Source of the DNA: Clostridiales bacterium
GTDB lineage: Bacteria; Bacillota; Clostridia; Lachnospirales; WQUN01
Length of the DNA: 44,261 bases
Assembly: GCA_031263155.1 (NCBI GenBank)
Contig: JAISGK010000075.1
Coordinates: 1 to 44,261, forward strand
Direction of reading: 5' to 3'
The translations under genes were made by a program, and so were the position numbers. Of the stretch, positions 32,086-40,311 are shown piece by piece. Positions within the stretch are counted from its first letter, which is position 1; each line of letters begins with the position of its first letter. Under the pieces are notes generated by a model. It was not told the DNA's origin. It saw only the letters and a list, made by a program, of their open reading frames with translations, and ran no database searches.

Positions 32086-33199
32086 GTTGATAAAGAATCC
32101 CTTAGTTAATAAAGCCACCACCTTGTTGGTGGCTTTATTCATGGCGGCTTCATTGACGGGGTGCGAAGGCAAATGGACGAAGTATGAGGGCGCGTTTGAC
32201 GGACTGTTTGATACGCATTGCGACATGGTTGGCTATGCGCGTTCTATAAGCGAATTTAACAGGTATGCCGACAGATTTTATGAAGTGATGACCGAATACG
32301 ATAAGTTGTTTGATATATACAATAACTACGATGGCCTAAACAATCTTAAAACAGTCAATGATAACGCTGGCGCCGATCCTGTCGAGGTGGACCATCGCGT
32401 TATAGATCTTATACTCTATTGCAAGCAAATATATGATATAACCGGCGGCGCCGTTAATGTCGCCATGGGACCTGTGCTTTCAATTTGGCACAAATACCGC
32501 GAAGAAGCAAACGCAAACCCGGCAAACGCGCGCATCCCCACCTCGATGGAGCTTTATGGCCAAAGTGAGCTTATGGATATTTCGTTTGTACAGATTGATC
32601 GCGAATCAAGCGCCATATTCCTGGCGCTAAAAGGCATGTCGCTGGACGTTGGGGCGATTGCCAAAGGCTATGCCACATATCAAGCCGTCGAAGAAATGAA
32701 AAAGATAGGTATGACCAACATGCTTATTAACATGGGAGGCAACATCATATCGATTGGAAAGCCGCAAGACGGCGCTCGCGCGCGCTGGGGAGTGGGCGTA
32801 CAAGACCCGCGACTTTCTGTAGACGGCGCAAACAACATTTTGGATACCATATATGTTAACGACATCGCCGTCGTTTCCAGCGGCGACTACCAACGATATT
32901 ATATGGTTGGCGGTAAGAGGATGCACCACATAATAGACCCCGAAACGCTGTTCCCCGCTTCGCGCTATACCTCCGTCACTGTCGTGCACCCCGATTCCGC
33001 TTTGGCTGATGGGCTTTCTACGGCGCTATTCATTATGGATGAGGAAGAAGGCAAGGCATTGGCTTTAGAGTATGGCGCGGAGGCGCTGTGGGTATATGCC
33101 GACGGGCAGACACAATACACAAACGGCTACAAAACCATAAGTAAAACATACGGCGGCTATTCCGCCACAGATCCCGAAAGTTTGGAGGCAACAGAATAG
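32075..33199 (+). CDS. fmnB: FAD:protein FMN transferase (ApbE/FmnB)
   Basis: A lipoprotein signal with lipobox LTGC (residue ~30) anchors an ApbE domain: VMTEYDKLFDIYN, KQIYDITGGAVNVAMGPVL, SLDVGAIAKGYATYQAVEEMKK, NMLINMGGNIISIGK, VSSGDYQRYYMVGG and HHIIDPETLFPA. The enzyme transfers FMN from FAD to a Thr of the target protein, here most likely the lipoprotein encoded just upstream, whose end it overlaps by 11 bases. A 13-bp perfect hairpin lies in the signal-peptide codons. It is the last gene of the operon. Length 374 is normal for a lipid-anchored member. Confidence 0.93.
   Translation: MLNRLIKNPLVNKATTLLVALFMAASLTGCEGKWTKYEGAFDGLFDTHCDMVGYARSISEFNRYADRFYEVMTEYDKLFDIYNNYDGLNNLKTVNDNAGADPVEVDHRVIDLILYCKQIYDITGGAVNVAMGPVLSIWHKYREEANANPANARIPTSMELYGQSELMDISFVQIDRESSAIFLALKGMSLDVGAIAKGYATYQAVEEMKKIGMTNMLINMGGNIISIGKPQDGARARWGVGVQDPRLSVDGANNILDTIYVNDIAVVSSGDYQRYYMVGGKRMHHIIDPETLFPASRYTSVTVVHPDSALADGLSTALFIMDEEEGKALALEYGAEALWVYADGQTQYTNGYKTISKTYGGYSATDPESLEATE
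32108..32139 (+). promoter_or_regulatory. Strong hairpin inside the start of fmnB
   Basis: AATAAAGCCACCA (32108-32120) pairs perfectly with TGGTGGCTTTATT (32127-32139) around a six-base loop. It lies 33 bases into the fmnB coding sequence, directly after the upstream lipoprotein gene. The U-rich 3' arm makes it terminator-like, so it could lower fmnB expression relative to the lipoprotein or protect the upstream mRNA. Confidence 0.65.
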
Positions 33200-33288
33200 G
33201 ATATGTTATTACAATAAATTTTACGCGTGTCGTAAATGGTGATTAAAGCTCGTACTTCCAGTCAATAATTATGGCTGGAGGTGAAAGT

Positions 33289-34209
33289 ATGAAAAAACTG
33301 CCAGAAGACAGTATTTTCAGAAAGAAGAGTTTTTTTGTGGCGTTGTACTCGTGCGTTGGTGTTGTACTCATCCTTGCGGCTGTAATCTCTTATCTCAACG
33401 TTAACAACCTGCAAGGCAGGGTAGACCCGAGTGAGAACCCAAACGCCGCAGTAAATGAAAGTCTTAACACGCCACTTAATGTACCCGTCCCTGCGGACGA
33501 AGATTTGGCTAATTCACCCGACTTGGCGGGAAATAACACAAGCCAGGGGTTGGCGGCAAGAGACCAAGGGCTTACAATAACGCCCTCGCCATCAACGCGG
33601 CCACCCTCGCCGAGCGCGTCTGCGTCTATACAGCCAGATTCGGTAACTCCCGGCGATGACGCGGCTGCCCCATCTGAACAGGTGGCGACAAAAAAACCTG
33701 AAAAATCTGGTGTATCGTTCGACGCTTTCGAAGACGGCAACGAAATGACATGGCCTGTGTTAGGCGAAATAGTTATGGACTACAGCATGGATCACGTGGT
33801 GTATGACAAAACCTTGGATCAATACCGCACTAACGATAACATATGCATAGCGGCCCCGGCAGGCACACCCGTTAAGGCGACAGCAGGCGGCGTTGTAAAG
33901 AAAATCGAAAATACACGTGAAGATGGCACCGCCATCGTTATCGATAACGGCAATGGCTGGATGACTACATACGGTCAGCTTATGGACGGTGTGTTAGTTA
34001 AAGAAGGCGATGTAGTGCAGGCAGGCGAGGTAATTGGCGGTGTGTCCAATCCCAGCGTATACGGTGTGCTTTTGGGCAATCACGTGAGCCTAAAGATTAC
34101 AAAAGATGATGTGGCAGTAGACCCTAAAACGATACTCACATCTCTTATCACAGAAACACAGCCGGATGAAGCGAAGCAGAGCGCTGCTGTCGCAGAAGAA
34201 GCATATTAA
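33289..34209 (+). CDS. SpoIIQ-like M23 (LytM) domain protein, catalytically degenerate
   Basis: The start is ATG 33289 with GGAGGTG 7 bases upstream. An N-terminal membrane anchor (residues ~13-35) precedes a Ser/Pro/Asn-rich linker and a C-terminal M23 domain (~155-295): TWPVLGEIVMDYSMDHVVYDKTLDQYRTND, IAAPAGTPVKATAGGVVKKI, VIDNGNGWMTTYGQL. Where active M23 enzymes have HxxxD, this has TNDNIC, and the final HxH is HVS, so zinc binding is lost. Catalytically dead LytM proteins such as Bacillus SpoIIQ act as scaffolds across the forespore membrane. No spoIID is adjacent. Confidence 0.75.
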   Translation: MKKLPEDSIFRKKSFFVALYSCVGVVLILAAVISYLNVNNLQGRVDPSENPNAAVNESLNTPLNVPVPADEDLANSPDLAGNNTSQGLAARDQGLTITPSPSTRPPSPSASASIQPDSVTPGDDAAAPSEQVATKKPEKSGVSFDAFEDGNEMTWPVLGEIVMDYSMDHVVYDKTLDQYRTNDNICIAAPAGTPVKATAGGVVKKIENTREDGTAIVIDNGNGWMTTYGQLMDGVLVKEGDVVQAGEVIGGVSNPSVYGVLLGNHVSLKITKDDVAVDPKTILTSLITETQPDEAKQSAAVAEEAY

Positions 34210-34240
34210 CAGAGCTGATTCTACAACGCTTTTTTGGTAA

Positions 34241-34304
34241 GGGCGCGCCCCTACGAAAGCAAAATCTCAAAATCCTTTTGTGAAAACGCGCGTTTAAAGA
34301 TACT
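34241..34304 (-). mobile_element. Half copy of the palindromic MITE-like element
   Basis: CGCGCCCCTACG followed by AAAATC, TTTTGTGAAAACGCG and GTTTAAAGAT is the reverse complement of the left half of the element at 7236-7466, with scattered substitutions. Only one end and one inner inverted-repeat arm remain. It lies between convergent genes, so any effect is likely on the mRNA 3' ends. Confidence 0.65.
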
Positions 34305-34327
34305 AAAGAATATTCGCAAAAGAAAAA

Positions 34328-34389
34328 AAAGGGACTGTTGATAACTAAGACTTGCGCAAACCGCGAGTTGAGGTATCAACAGTCCCTTT
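34328..34389. terminator. Perfect 16-bp inverted repeat between convergent genes
   Basis: AAAGGGACTGTTGATA (34328-34343) is exactly inverted at 34374-34389. A-rich and T-rich bases on either side allow it to end transcription in both directions for the convergent M23 and GLUG genes. The 30-base loop is long for a simple terminator, so another structured element is possible. Confidence 0.6.
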
Positions 34390-34427
34390 AGGGTTTTAGC
34401 GCTCCTATTTAATCTAACCGGTAGTTT

Positions 34428-35351
34428 TTACGAAAACACGCGCAAATCTGGATAGTTTTTGCCCATTGTCCACGCGCGCCTAAAATCGAAGCCACGAAAG
34501 CTCCTTTCGCTTCGCATTTCGCTTGAGGTTAGTCCGGCGCCTTCATTGTTGCTAACCTTGCCAACGCGATTGCTATCATAATAACAATCTTGCACGCGAC
34601 CCCCATAGGCGTAGCCCACTATGCCTCCCGTACCCGATCCTCCACGTACGCGTCCCGCAGAATAGCATGTCGATATGCTGCCGCGCTCGCTTACGGTTCC
34701 GGCTATGCCACCGGCAAACGCGCCGCCGCCCCCGTTCACATCAGCCTGGCTATAGCAGTTGCGAATGACGCCCACATTGGCTCCCACCAAACCTCCCGCA
34801 GCATATCCTTGGCTGGAAACCTTGCCGACGCTGTAACAATTTGTTATCGTGCCGCTGTTATAGCCTGCTATCGCTCCAGCGCTGCTGTTGGACGCGTTAG
34901 CGCTTACGCTGCTGGCTTCGACGCCCAATGCCATGATCGTGCCTGTGCTGCTGTAAAATAGACCTACATAATCATTGCTTTTGTTGCTGCTTACACGCAC
35001 GTTGGAAATCGTAAAGCCGCTGCCGTCGAAAATACCGCTAAATGTGGGTATAGGCGCCCAGTTTCGACGCAAGCTAACGTTATTTTGCAATTGATAGTTC
35101 GCGCCTGTGCTGTATTCGCCCGAACCGATTTTCACCAGATCCGCTTCGCTGTAAATAAGGTAAGGCGAACGCTCTGAACCGTCACCGCGCAAGCTTCCAT
35201 CGCTGGCAATGCCGCCGCCGTCATACCCCGGTCTGGCGCTGTTACCCGGTTTATCCCAAGGCCACTTGAACGAATTTGCCATAACATTGCTCGCCGTAAA
35301 GCTAAAAACAAAAGACATCGCGAGCATAAATATAGATACGCGTCTAAACAA
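34428..35351 (-). CDS. Secreted GLUG-repeat protein
   Basis: A Sec signal (ending near VMANS, residue 26) is followed by SPYLIYSEADLVKI and YQLQNNVSL, then GLUG-type repeats: GLFYSSTGTIMALGVEASS, GAIAGYNSGTITNCYSVGKVS, GGLVGANVGVIRNCYSQADV, GGIAGTVSERGSISTCYSAGRV and GGIVGYAYGGRVQDCYYDS. The pattern is a right-handed beta-helix common in bacterial surface and adhesion proteins. No enzyme motif or sortase signal is present. The start is TTG at 35351 with GGAGGA 6 bases upstream. A run of TACATGA repeats upstream may be an operator. Confidence 0.8.
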   Translation of the reverse strand: MFRRVSIFMLAMSFVFSFTASNVMANSFKWPWDKPGNSARPGYDGGGIASDGSLRGDGSERSPYLIYSEADLVKIGSGEYSTGANYQLQNNVSLRRNWAPIPTFSGIFDGSGFTISNVRVSSNKSNDYVGLFYSSTGTIMALGVEASSVSANASNSSAGAIAGYNSGTITNCYSVGKVSSQGYAAGGLVGANVGVIRNCYSQADVNGGGGAFAGGIAGTVSERGSISTCYSAGRVRGGSGTGGIVGYAYGGRVQDCYYDSNRVGKVSNNEGAGLTSSEMRSERSFRGFDFRRAWTMGKNYPDLRVFS

Positions 35352-35364
35352 AGTGATTCCTCCT

Positions 35365-35395
35365 TCATGTCATACATGATTCATATCGTACATGA
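35365..35395. promoter_or_regulatory. Repeated TACATGAT inverted motif upstream of the GLUG gene
   Basis: TCATGT (35366-35371) and ACATGA (35375-35380) form an inverted repeat with a 3-base spacer, and a further TACATGAT follows at about 35388. The cluster overlaps the ribosome binding region of the minus-strand GLUG gene. It resembles a repressor operator, but the regulator is unknown. Confidence 0.4.
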
Positions 35396-35444
35396 TAATT
35401 AGTCTGCCAATCGGCGCAATTTTTATAAGACAGATTCAAAAAAT

Positions 35445-35473
35445 TTGCGTTTTGAGTGTGCGTGTGGTATTAT
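35445..35473 (+). promoter_or_regulatory. rplS promoter
   Basis: TTGCGT (35445-35450), a 17-base spacer and TATTAT (35468-35473) give a plausible sigma-A promoter, with transcription starting near 35480 and a leader of about 118 bases before the GTG. Confidence 0.6.
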
Positions 35474-35474
35474 T

Positions 35475-35563
35475 GGTAGCTGATTGGCTAGGCGCCTTTG
35501 TACCGGCCCTGCCAGCGAGCGGACGATCCGCTGTCGGTCTATGTTAACTTGTTGACAGCTACC
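35475..35563 (+). promoter_or_regulatory. Structured L19 leader
   Basis: GGTAGCTG (35475-35482) pairs with CAGCTACC (35556-35563) to close a domain that includes AGCGG/CCGCT (about 35518-35532). Leaders of this kind precede rplS in Bacillota (the L19 leader family) and mediate autogenous control by L19. The inferred transcription start lies inside the outer stem, which weakens this reading. Confidence 0.5.
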
Positions 35564-35597
35564 GATTATGACCGTCTCAGTAGAAAGGAGGAGCCTC

Positions 35598-35975
35598 GTG
35601 AGCGATATTATAAAGCAGCTGGAGCAGGCTCAGCTTAAAGACAACGTCACACCATTCAAGGTAGGCGACACCGTGCGCGTTCACGCCCGCATTGTAGAAG
35701 GCGTGAAAGAGCGTATTCAGGTGTTTGAGGGTGTTGTTTTAAAACGTCAAAACGGCGGAATCCGCGAAACGTTCACTGTGCGCCGCGTTTCTTACGGCGT
35801 GGGAGTTGAGAAGACATGGCCTTTACATTCACCTCGCGTTGATCGCATAGAGGTTGTGCGACGTGGCATTGTGCGACGCGCCAAGTTATACTATCTGCGT
35901 AAACGTATAGGTAAGGCAGCCAAGGTTAAAGAAGAAATCGTAAAGAAGGCGACATCAAGCGCAGTCAAAAAGTAG
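35598..35975 (+). CDS. rplS: 50S ribosomal protein L19
   Basis: A GTG start at 35598 has AGGAGG 7 bases upstream; ATGs further upstream lie in the leader. The protein begins [46 protein letters not shown] and continues [64 protein letters not shown], diagnostic of bL19. It contacts the 30S-50S interface. The basic C-terminal tail is a few residues longer than usual. rbgA follows in 16 bases, a common pairing. Confidence 0.97.
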   Translation: MSDIIKQLEQAQLKDNVTPFKVGDTVRVHARIVEGVKERIQVFEGVVLKRQNGGIRETFTVRRVSYGVGVEKTWPLHSPRVDRIEVVRRGIVRRAKLYYLRKRIGKAAKVKEEIVKKATSSAVKK

Positions 35976-35991
35976 ACTGCGCTTTTTAACT

Positions 35992-36834
35992 ATGATTAGT
36001 GATATGGATAACAACCCGCAACCTATGCCAGTGCAGTGGTATCCAGGCCACATGAGCAAGTCCATTCGAATGATGCGCGAGAGCATAAGTTTGGTAGATG
36101 TGTTAATAGAGATTGTAGACGCTCGCTGCCCGCGCGCAAGCCGCAACCCCGACATCGATAGTTTGGCGGGCGGCAAGAAACGTTTAATTGTACTAAACAA
36201 GTGCGATCTGGCTGACCCAATAGCAACGACCATGTGGATAAAACACTTTGGCGCGGGGGCGTTGGCAACGAATTCTACTACTGGCGAAGGTATTGAAAAG
36301 ATAGCCGGCATGTGCCGAAAACTCATGCAAGATAAAATTGAGAAAGCCAAGCGGCGCGGGCGCTTGAGCGTCCCTGTGCGCGCTATGATTGCCGGCGTGC
36401 CCAATGTGGGCAAGTCTACGCTTATTAACAAATTTGTGGGCGCAAGCCCCACAAAAACGGGCAACAAGCCTGGAGTTACTCGCGGTCGGCAATGGATACG
36501 CCTTAAGCAGGGGTTTGATTTGCTGGACACCCCAGGCATACTATGGCATAGGTTTGACGACGCCGAGGTTGGTATTAACCTTGCCCTAACGGGCGCAATA
36601 ACAGACAATATATTGGATACTCACGGGCTTGCGCTCATTTTGATGGGTAAATTAAGACAGAGCTACCCCTCTGCGTTGAAGGATCGTTTTGGCGCGGAAG
36701 ATATAATCGGAATCGCGCGCGCGCGCGGATATGTGAAATTTGCCAACGAGGCGGATACAGAGCGCGCCGCCGCCGCTGTCATTAATGATTTCAGAAGCGG
36801 CAAGCTCGGGCGTATAACGCTAGAAAAGCTATAA
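35992..36834 (+). CDS. rbgA: Ribosome biogenesis GTPase RbgA (YlqF)
   Basis: The circularly permuted GTPase order is visible: IVDARCPRASRNP, LNKCDLAD (NKxD, G4) ahead of AGVPNVGKSTLINKF (P-loop, G1) and DTPGILWHR (G3). The C-terminal helical domain ends in KLGRITLEKL. It assists late assembly of the 50S subunit. The N-terminal MPVQWYPGHMSKSIRMMRE is the family hallmark. The start may be ATG 35992 or 36004; neither has a strong ribosome binding site, so coupling to rplS is likely. Confidence 0.95.
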   Translation: MISDMDNNPQPMPVQWYPGHMSKSIRMMRESISLVDVLIEIVDARCPRASRNPDIDSLAGGKKRLIVLNKCDLADPIATTMWIKHFGAGALATNSTTGEGIEKIAGMCRKLMQDKIEKAKRRGRLSVPVRAMIAGVPNVGKSTLINKFVGASPTKTGNKPGVTRGRQWIRLKQGFDLLDTPGILWHRFDDAEVGINLALTGAITDNILDTHGLALILMGKLRQSYPSALKDRFGAEDIIGIARARGYVKFANEADTERAAAAVINDFRSGKLGRITLEKL

Positions 36835-36918
36835 AAAAACGACATTAAATTTCAATTATAACACGTACAAAGGCGGGCATACTAAGGGTTGATTAAAAAT
36901 AAGTAAGGATGTGCCCTT

Positions 36919-37875
36919 ATGAAAAAAATCTTGATATGCTTGTCAATTTTTACGATTTTATTTAACGTTGCGCCAAGTGTTGCGCACGCGAATGACGATG
37001 GACAAAAAGGGCCTGTCGAAGGCGAAGATTATTTCGAACAAGCCTTGGTTGCCCCGCTAGAGCCAGTGTATCTGCCCATTATTATGTATCACCAATTAAC
37101 GACAAATCCCGCGCGGCTGGATACGTACATCATATCTCAAGATGAATTTGAGAGCGATTTGCAATTGCTTCAAAATTACGGCTATACCACGGTAACGGTA
37201 AAGGATCTGCTTAACTTTTGCCACAAGCGTGAGCCATTGCCCGAACGACCCGTTATGATCACGTTTGATGACGGATTCGAAAGTGATTATATATATGGAT
37301 TTCCTATTCTAAAAAAATATAATATGAAAGCCATATTCTCTATCATCGGTCGTTATACGGACATGTTTAGCGAACCAGACGCGATAAAACACATTAACTA
37401 CGCGCATTTGTCATGGGAAGAGATAGAAGAAATGTACGGCTCCGGGCTTGCGGAGTTTCACAATCACACCTATGATCTGCACAGCATGGAGAAGCGCCGA
37501 GGGGCGCTGCCATACAAGTATGAAAGCGACGAAGAGTATCGCAAAGTATTAAAAGATGATTTGGGCAAGTTGAACGAGGCATATGAGCAGCGCTTGGGCT
37601 ACATGCCGGCAGCGTTTGCGTGTCCGTTTGGCGCGTTTAACGACAGGATGAAAGAGGGCCTGCGTTACATTGGCTTTTCGGTGATATTTACTAGCCAGCA
37701 AAAGATAAACAAGTTAACCGGCAATCCAGAAGAGCTGATGAGGCTAAACAGGTTTTTACGCGCGCACGGCAAAAGCGTGGATAAGCTGCTGCGGCAGTGG
37801 GAGCAATATTACAAGGCGGCTACTCCAACCCCTGTGCCCCCACGAGAAGGACATTTAGAAGGGCCTTTGAAATAA
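36919..37875 (+). CDS. Secreted polysaccharide deacetylase (NodB domain)
   Basis: A signal peptide (cut after HA near residue 24) precedes a NodB/CE4 domain. Motif 1 is MITFDDGFESDY, motif 2 EFHNHTYDLHSM with two His, and later motifs include AFACPFGAFNDRM and the final GFSVIFTS. IIMYHQLTTNP near residue 55 is the usual CE4 entry phrase. The substrate is probably peptidoglycan or another N-acetylated surface glycan. A short TPTPVPP tail ends the 318 residues. AAGGATG precedes the ATG, and a hairpin terminator follows. Confidence 0.9.
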   Translation: MKKILICLSIFTILFNVAPSVAHANDDGQKGPVEGEDYFEQALVAPLEPVYLPIIMYHQLTTNPARLDTYIISQDEFESDLQLLQNYGYTTVTVKDLLNFCHKREPLPERPVMITFDDGFESDYIYGFPILKKYNMKAIFSIIGRYTDMFSEPDAIKHINYAHLSWEEIEEMYGSGLAEFHNHTYDLHSMEKRRGALPYKYESDEEYRKVLKDDLGKLNEAYEQRLGYMPAAFACPFGAFNDRMKEGLRYIGFSVIFTSQQKINKLTGNPEELMRLNRFLRAHGKSVDKLLRQWEQYYKAATPTPVPPREGHLEGPLK

Positions 37876-37882
37876 AATCTGG

Positions 37883-37914
37883 GGGCTGTCCACTAATTTT
37901 TAGTGTGACAGCCC
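37883..37914. terminator. Hairpin between convergent deacetylase and dxs genes
   Basis: GGGCTGTC (37883-37890) pairs with GACAGCCC (37907-37914), with inner CACTAA/TTAGTG. The T-run is short on the plus strand and better on the minus strand after the CCCCCAGATTTT segment. It separates the convergent genes. Confidence 0.65.
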
Positions 37915-37935
37915 GTTATTGCGGCGCCGCCAGCG

Positions 37936-39804
37936 TTAATTCACACCAGTTTTTTTGGTAAGCCGTAGAATCTCGTAATAGATCTCTTTTGCGTTTAACC
38001 CATAAGTATCTAATATCTCCTGTCTGCCACCGTGCTCGACATACGCGTCTGGCAGGCAAAAATTATAAAACGTCTTGGGCCTTATACCCCTTTTGCTCAT
38101 GGCATTAAGCAACAGCGACCCAAACCCGCCAGAGCTTACATGCTCTTCGAACACAAACACATCCCTATGCTTGGCGGAAAGAGCCAGCATTTGTTCGCTA
38201 ATGGGGTACACAAACCTCACGTTAACAACAGTGGGTAAGCGTTCTGGTTTAAGAAGCCGCGATATCTCCAACGCCAATGGCAGCATGGATCCGACAGCCA
38301 GCAAGACAATACCGTCGCCCTGTGAGACGATCTCCGGCTCGCCGGGAACAAGCGGTTTGTAATTGCCGCTGTGCGCTCGCGCGCCACATTTTGGATAGCG
38401 TATGGCGACGGGGCCTTTGCGGCCTACCGCGTATTCCAGCATTGCGGCAAGCTCTCGCTTGTTGGACGGGGCAAGCACAGTCATGTTGGGTATTGATAAA
38501 AACGATATGTCAAACAGCCCTTGATGGGTCTCGCCGTCTTGCCCTACCACGCCCGCGCGATCGACCGCGAAAATTACATGCAGGTTTTGCATACATACGT
38601 CATGCAAAATCTGATCGTAGGCGCGCTGCAAAAATGTAGCGTACACAGCTACGACAGGTATCGCGCCGGCCTTTGCCATGCCCGCCGCAAACGTAACCGC
38701 GTGGGACTCCGCTATGCCCACGTCAAAAAATCGGTCGGGAAACCGATTCGCAAAATCAGACAACCCCGTACCGACAGGCATAGCTGCGGTTATGGCGCAC
38801 AAATTCTTTTTTTGCGCGCCTAAACGAGCCATTTCCGCTCCAAACACATCCGAATATGACTCGCTGTCGTTTTTGATAACAGGATCGCCTGTTTCTATAT
38901 CGAACATACCTACGCCGTGAAATTCTGACGGCGACTCTTCCGCGCGCGTATACCCCTTGCCCTTTGTCGTATACACGTGCAGCAGTACGGATCCCTTCAT
39001 TAGCTTAACTTTATTTAGAACGCTCAGCAGATCGTTCATATCGTGCCCATCTACCGGTCCTATATAGATAAGCCCCAACTCTTCAAATATTCCCCCTGGC
39101 ACAAGCAGGTATTTTATACCGTCTTTGGCGCGCTCTATAAAACGCTTTATGTGTCGTCCAAACAAGGGTATCCTGTTTAATAAATTGCTAACGTCCGCTT
39201 TCGCGCCTATGTAACTGGGAGCGGTGCGCACTTCATTAAGGTATCGCGATAAAGCTCCAACGTTTTCGCTGATGGACATTTGATTATCATTAAGAATAAT
39301 CAACAGATCGGTGTTGGTCCGCGACGTGTTATTAATCGCCTCATACGCAAGACCTCCGGTCATAGAACCGTCACCTATTATCGCAACAACGCGGTAGTTT
39401 TGCCTCAAAATATCCCTGGCGGCGCAATAACCTAGCGCGGCGGATATCGAAGTGGACGCGTGCCCTGTGTTAAACGCGTCGGAAGGGCTTTCAGAAGACT
39501 TGGGAAACCCAGACAAACCGCCTTTTTTACGCAAAGTGCCAAAATTTTTGCCACGCCCGGTCAATATCTTATGCACGTATGATTGGTGCCCTACGTCAAA
39601 AATAATCTTGTCAAAGGGGCAATCGTACACGGCGTGCAGCGCGACTGTAAGTTCCACCACCCCAAGATTGGAAGCCAAATGCCCGCCTGTTTTGCTCAAC
39701 GAATTTATCAGGAATTCTCTAATGTCTCCGCACAGCTTTTCCAGTTCTTTGGGCTTCAGTTTTTTTAATTCCCGCGCCGAGCGTATGTTAATTGGATTTA
39801 TCAT
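37936..39804 (-). CDS. dxs: 1-deoxy-D-xylulose-5-phosphate synthase
   Basis: The first enzyme of the MEP isoprenoid pathway joins pyruvate and glyceraldehyde-3-phosphate. TPP and Mg2+ residues are in GDGSMTGGLAYEAINN; other marks are HQSYVHKILTGRG, DAFNTGHASTSISAALG, HGVGMFDIETG, ESHAVTFAAGMAKAG, DRAGVVGQDGETHQGLFD and EEHVSSGGFGS. Length 622 is standard. The ATG overlaps the stop of the DUF212 gene (ATGA). It closes the Asp23-to-dxs operon and would feed the prenyl synthases here and at 28569. Confidence 0.96.
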   Translation of the reverse strand: MINPINIRSARELKKLKPKELEKLCGDIREFLINSLSKTGGHLASNLGVVELTVALHAVYDCPFDKIIFDVGHQSYVHKILTGRGKNFGTLRKKGGLSGFPKSSESPSDAFNTGHASTSISAALGYCAARDILRQNYRVVAIIGDGSMTGGLAYEAINNTSRTNTDLLIILNDNQMSISENVGALSRYLNEVRTAPSYIGAKADVSNLLNRIPLFGRHIKRFIERAKDGIKYLLVPGGIFEELGLIYIGPVDGHDMNDLLSVLNKVKLMKGSVLLHVYTTKGKGYTRAEESPSEFHGVGMFDIETGDPVIKNDSESYSDVFGAEMARLGAQKKNLCAITAAMPVGTGLSDFANRFPDRFFDVGIAESHAVTFAAGMAKAGAIPVVAVYATFLQRAYDQILHDVCMQNLHVIFAVDRAGVVGQDGETHQGLFDISFLSIPNMTVLAPSNKRELAAMLEYAVGRKGPVAIRYPKCGARAHSGNYKPLVPGEPEIVSQGDGIVLLAVGSMLPLALEISRLLKPERLPTVVNVRFVYPISEQMLALSAKHRDVFVFEEHVSSGGFGSLLLNAMSKRGIRPKTFYNFCLPDAYVEHGGRQEILDTYGLNAKEIYYEILRLTKKTGVN

Positions 39805-40256
39805 AGCATAAAAGCCGCTATAATCGCGACGGTAATGCCGAGAAGAGCGCCGGCCGCCACCTCGATAGGGCTGTGACCGAGCAGTTCTTTCAATTTTTTG
39901 TCCAGCTTAAGCCCCTGCTCCGCGAAAGATTCAAAAAGGGTATTGATGGCGCTGGCGTGATGACCCGCCGCGCGCCTAACGCCAACGGCATCGTACATAA
40001 CCACCAGGGAAAAAACCAGGCTAAGCGCTACAATAGATGAGTCGAAACCTTCCTTAATGCCAATGTATGTCGTCATGGCCGTCACAAATGAGGTGTGAGA
40101 ACTGGGCATCCCGCCTGAAGAGACGATAAGGGCGGCGTTAAATCTTCGCGTGCGCGCCCATTCTATTATTATCTTTATAAGCTGCGCGATTGCCCACGAC
40201 ACAATCGCCGTCCACAAAACCGCGTTGGATACCATTTGGGCAAATATTTTCGTCAC
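39801..40256 (-). CDS. Divergent PAP2-family (DUF212) membrane protein
   Basis: From the GTG at 40256 (GGAGG 6 bases upstream) the protein has ~151 residues; an ATG at 40319 lacks a site. The conserved text is SNAVLWTAIVSWAIAQLIKIII, SSGGMPSSHTSFVTAMTTYIG, VMYDAVGVRRAAGHHASAIN and LGHSPIEVAAGALLGI. The SSGGMPSSH and GH elements mirror the PAP2 phosphatase site. It may act on polyprenyl phosphate, in keeping with its place between ispA and dxs. Four to five membrane helices are expected. Confidence 0.88.
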   Translation of the reverse strand: MTKIFAQMVSNAVLWTAIVSWAIAQLIKIIIEWARTRRFNAALIVSSGGMPSSHTSFVTAMTTYIGIKEGFDSSIVALSLVFSLVVMYDAVGVRRAAGHHASAINTLFESFAEQGLKLDKKLKELLGHSPIEVAAGALLGITVAIIAAFML

Positions 40257-40311
40257 ACCAAGACCTCCGTAGTGATATATATATTGTTTATTATTTGTTG
40301 TTGTTAAAATC

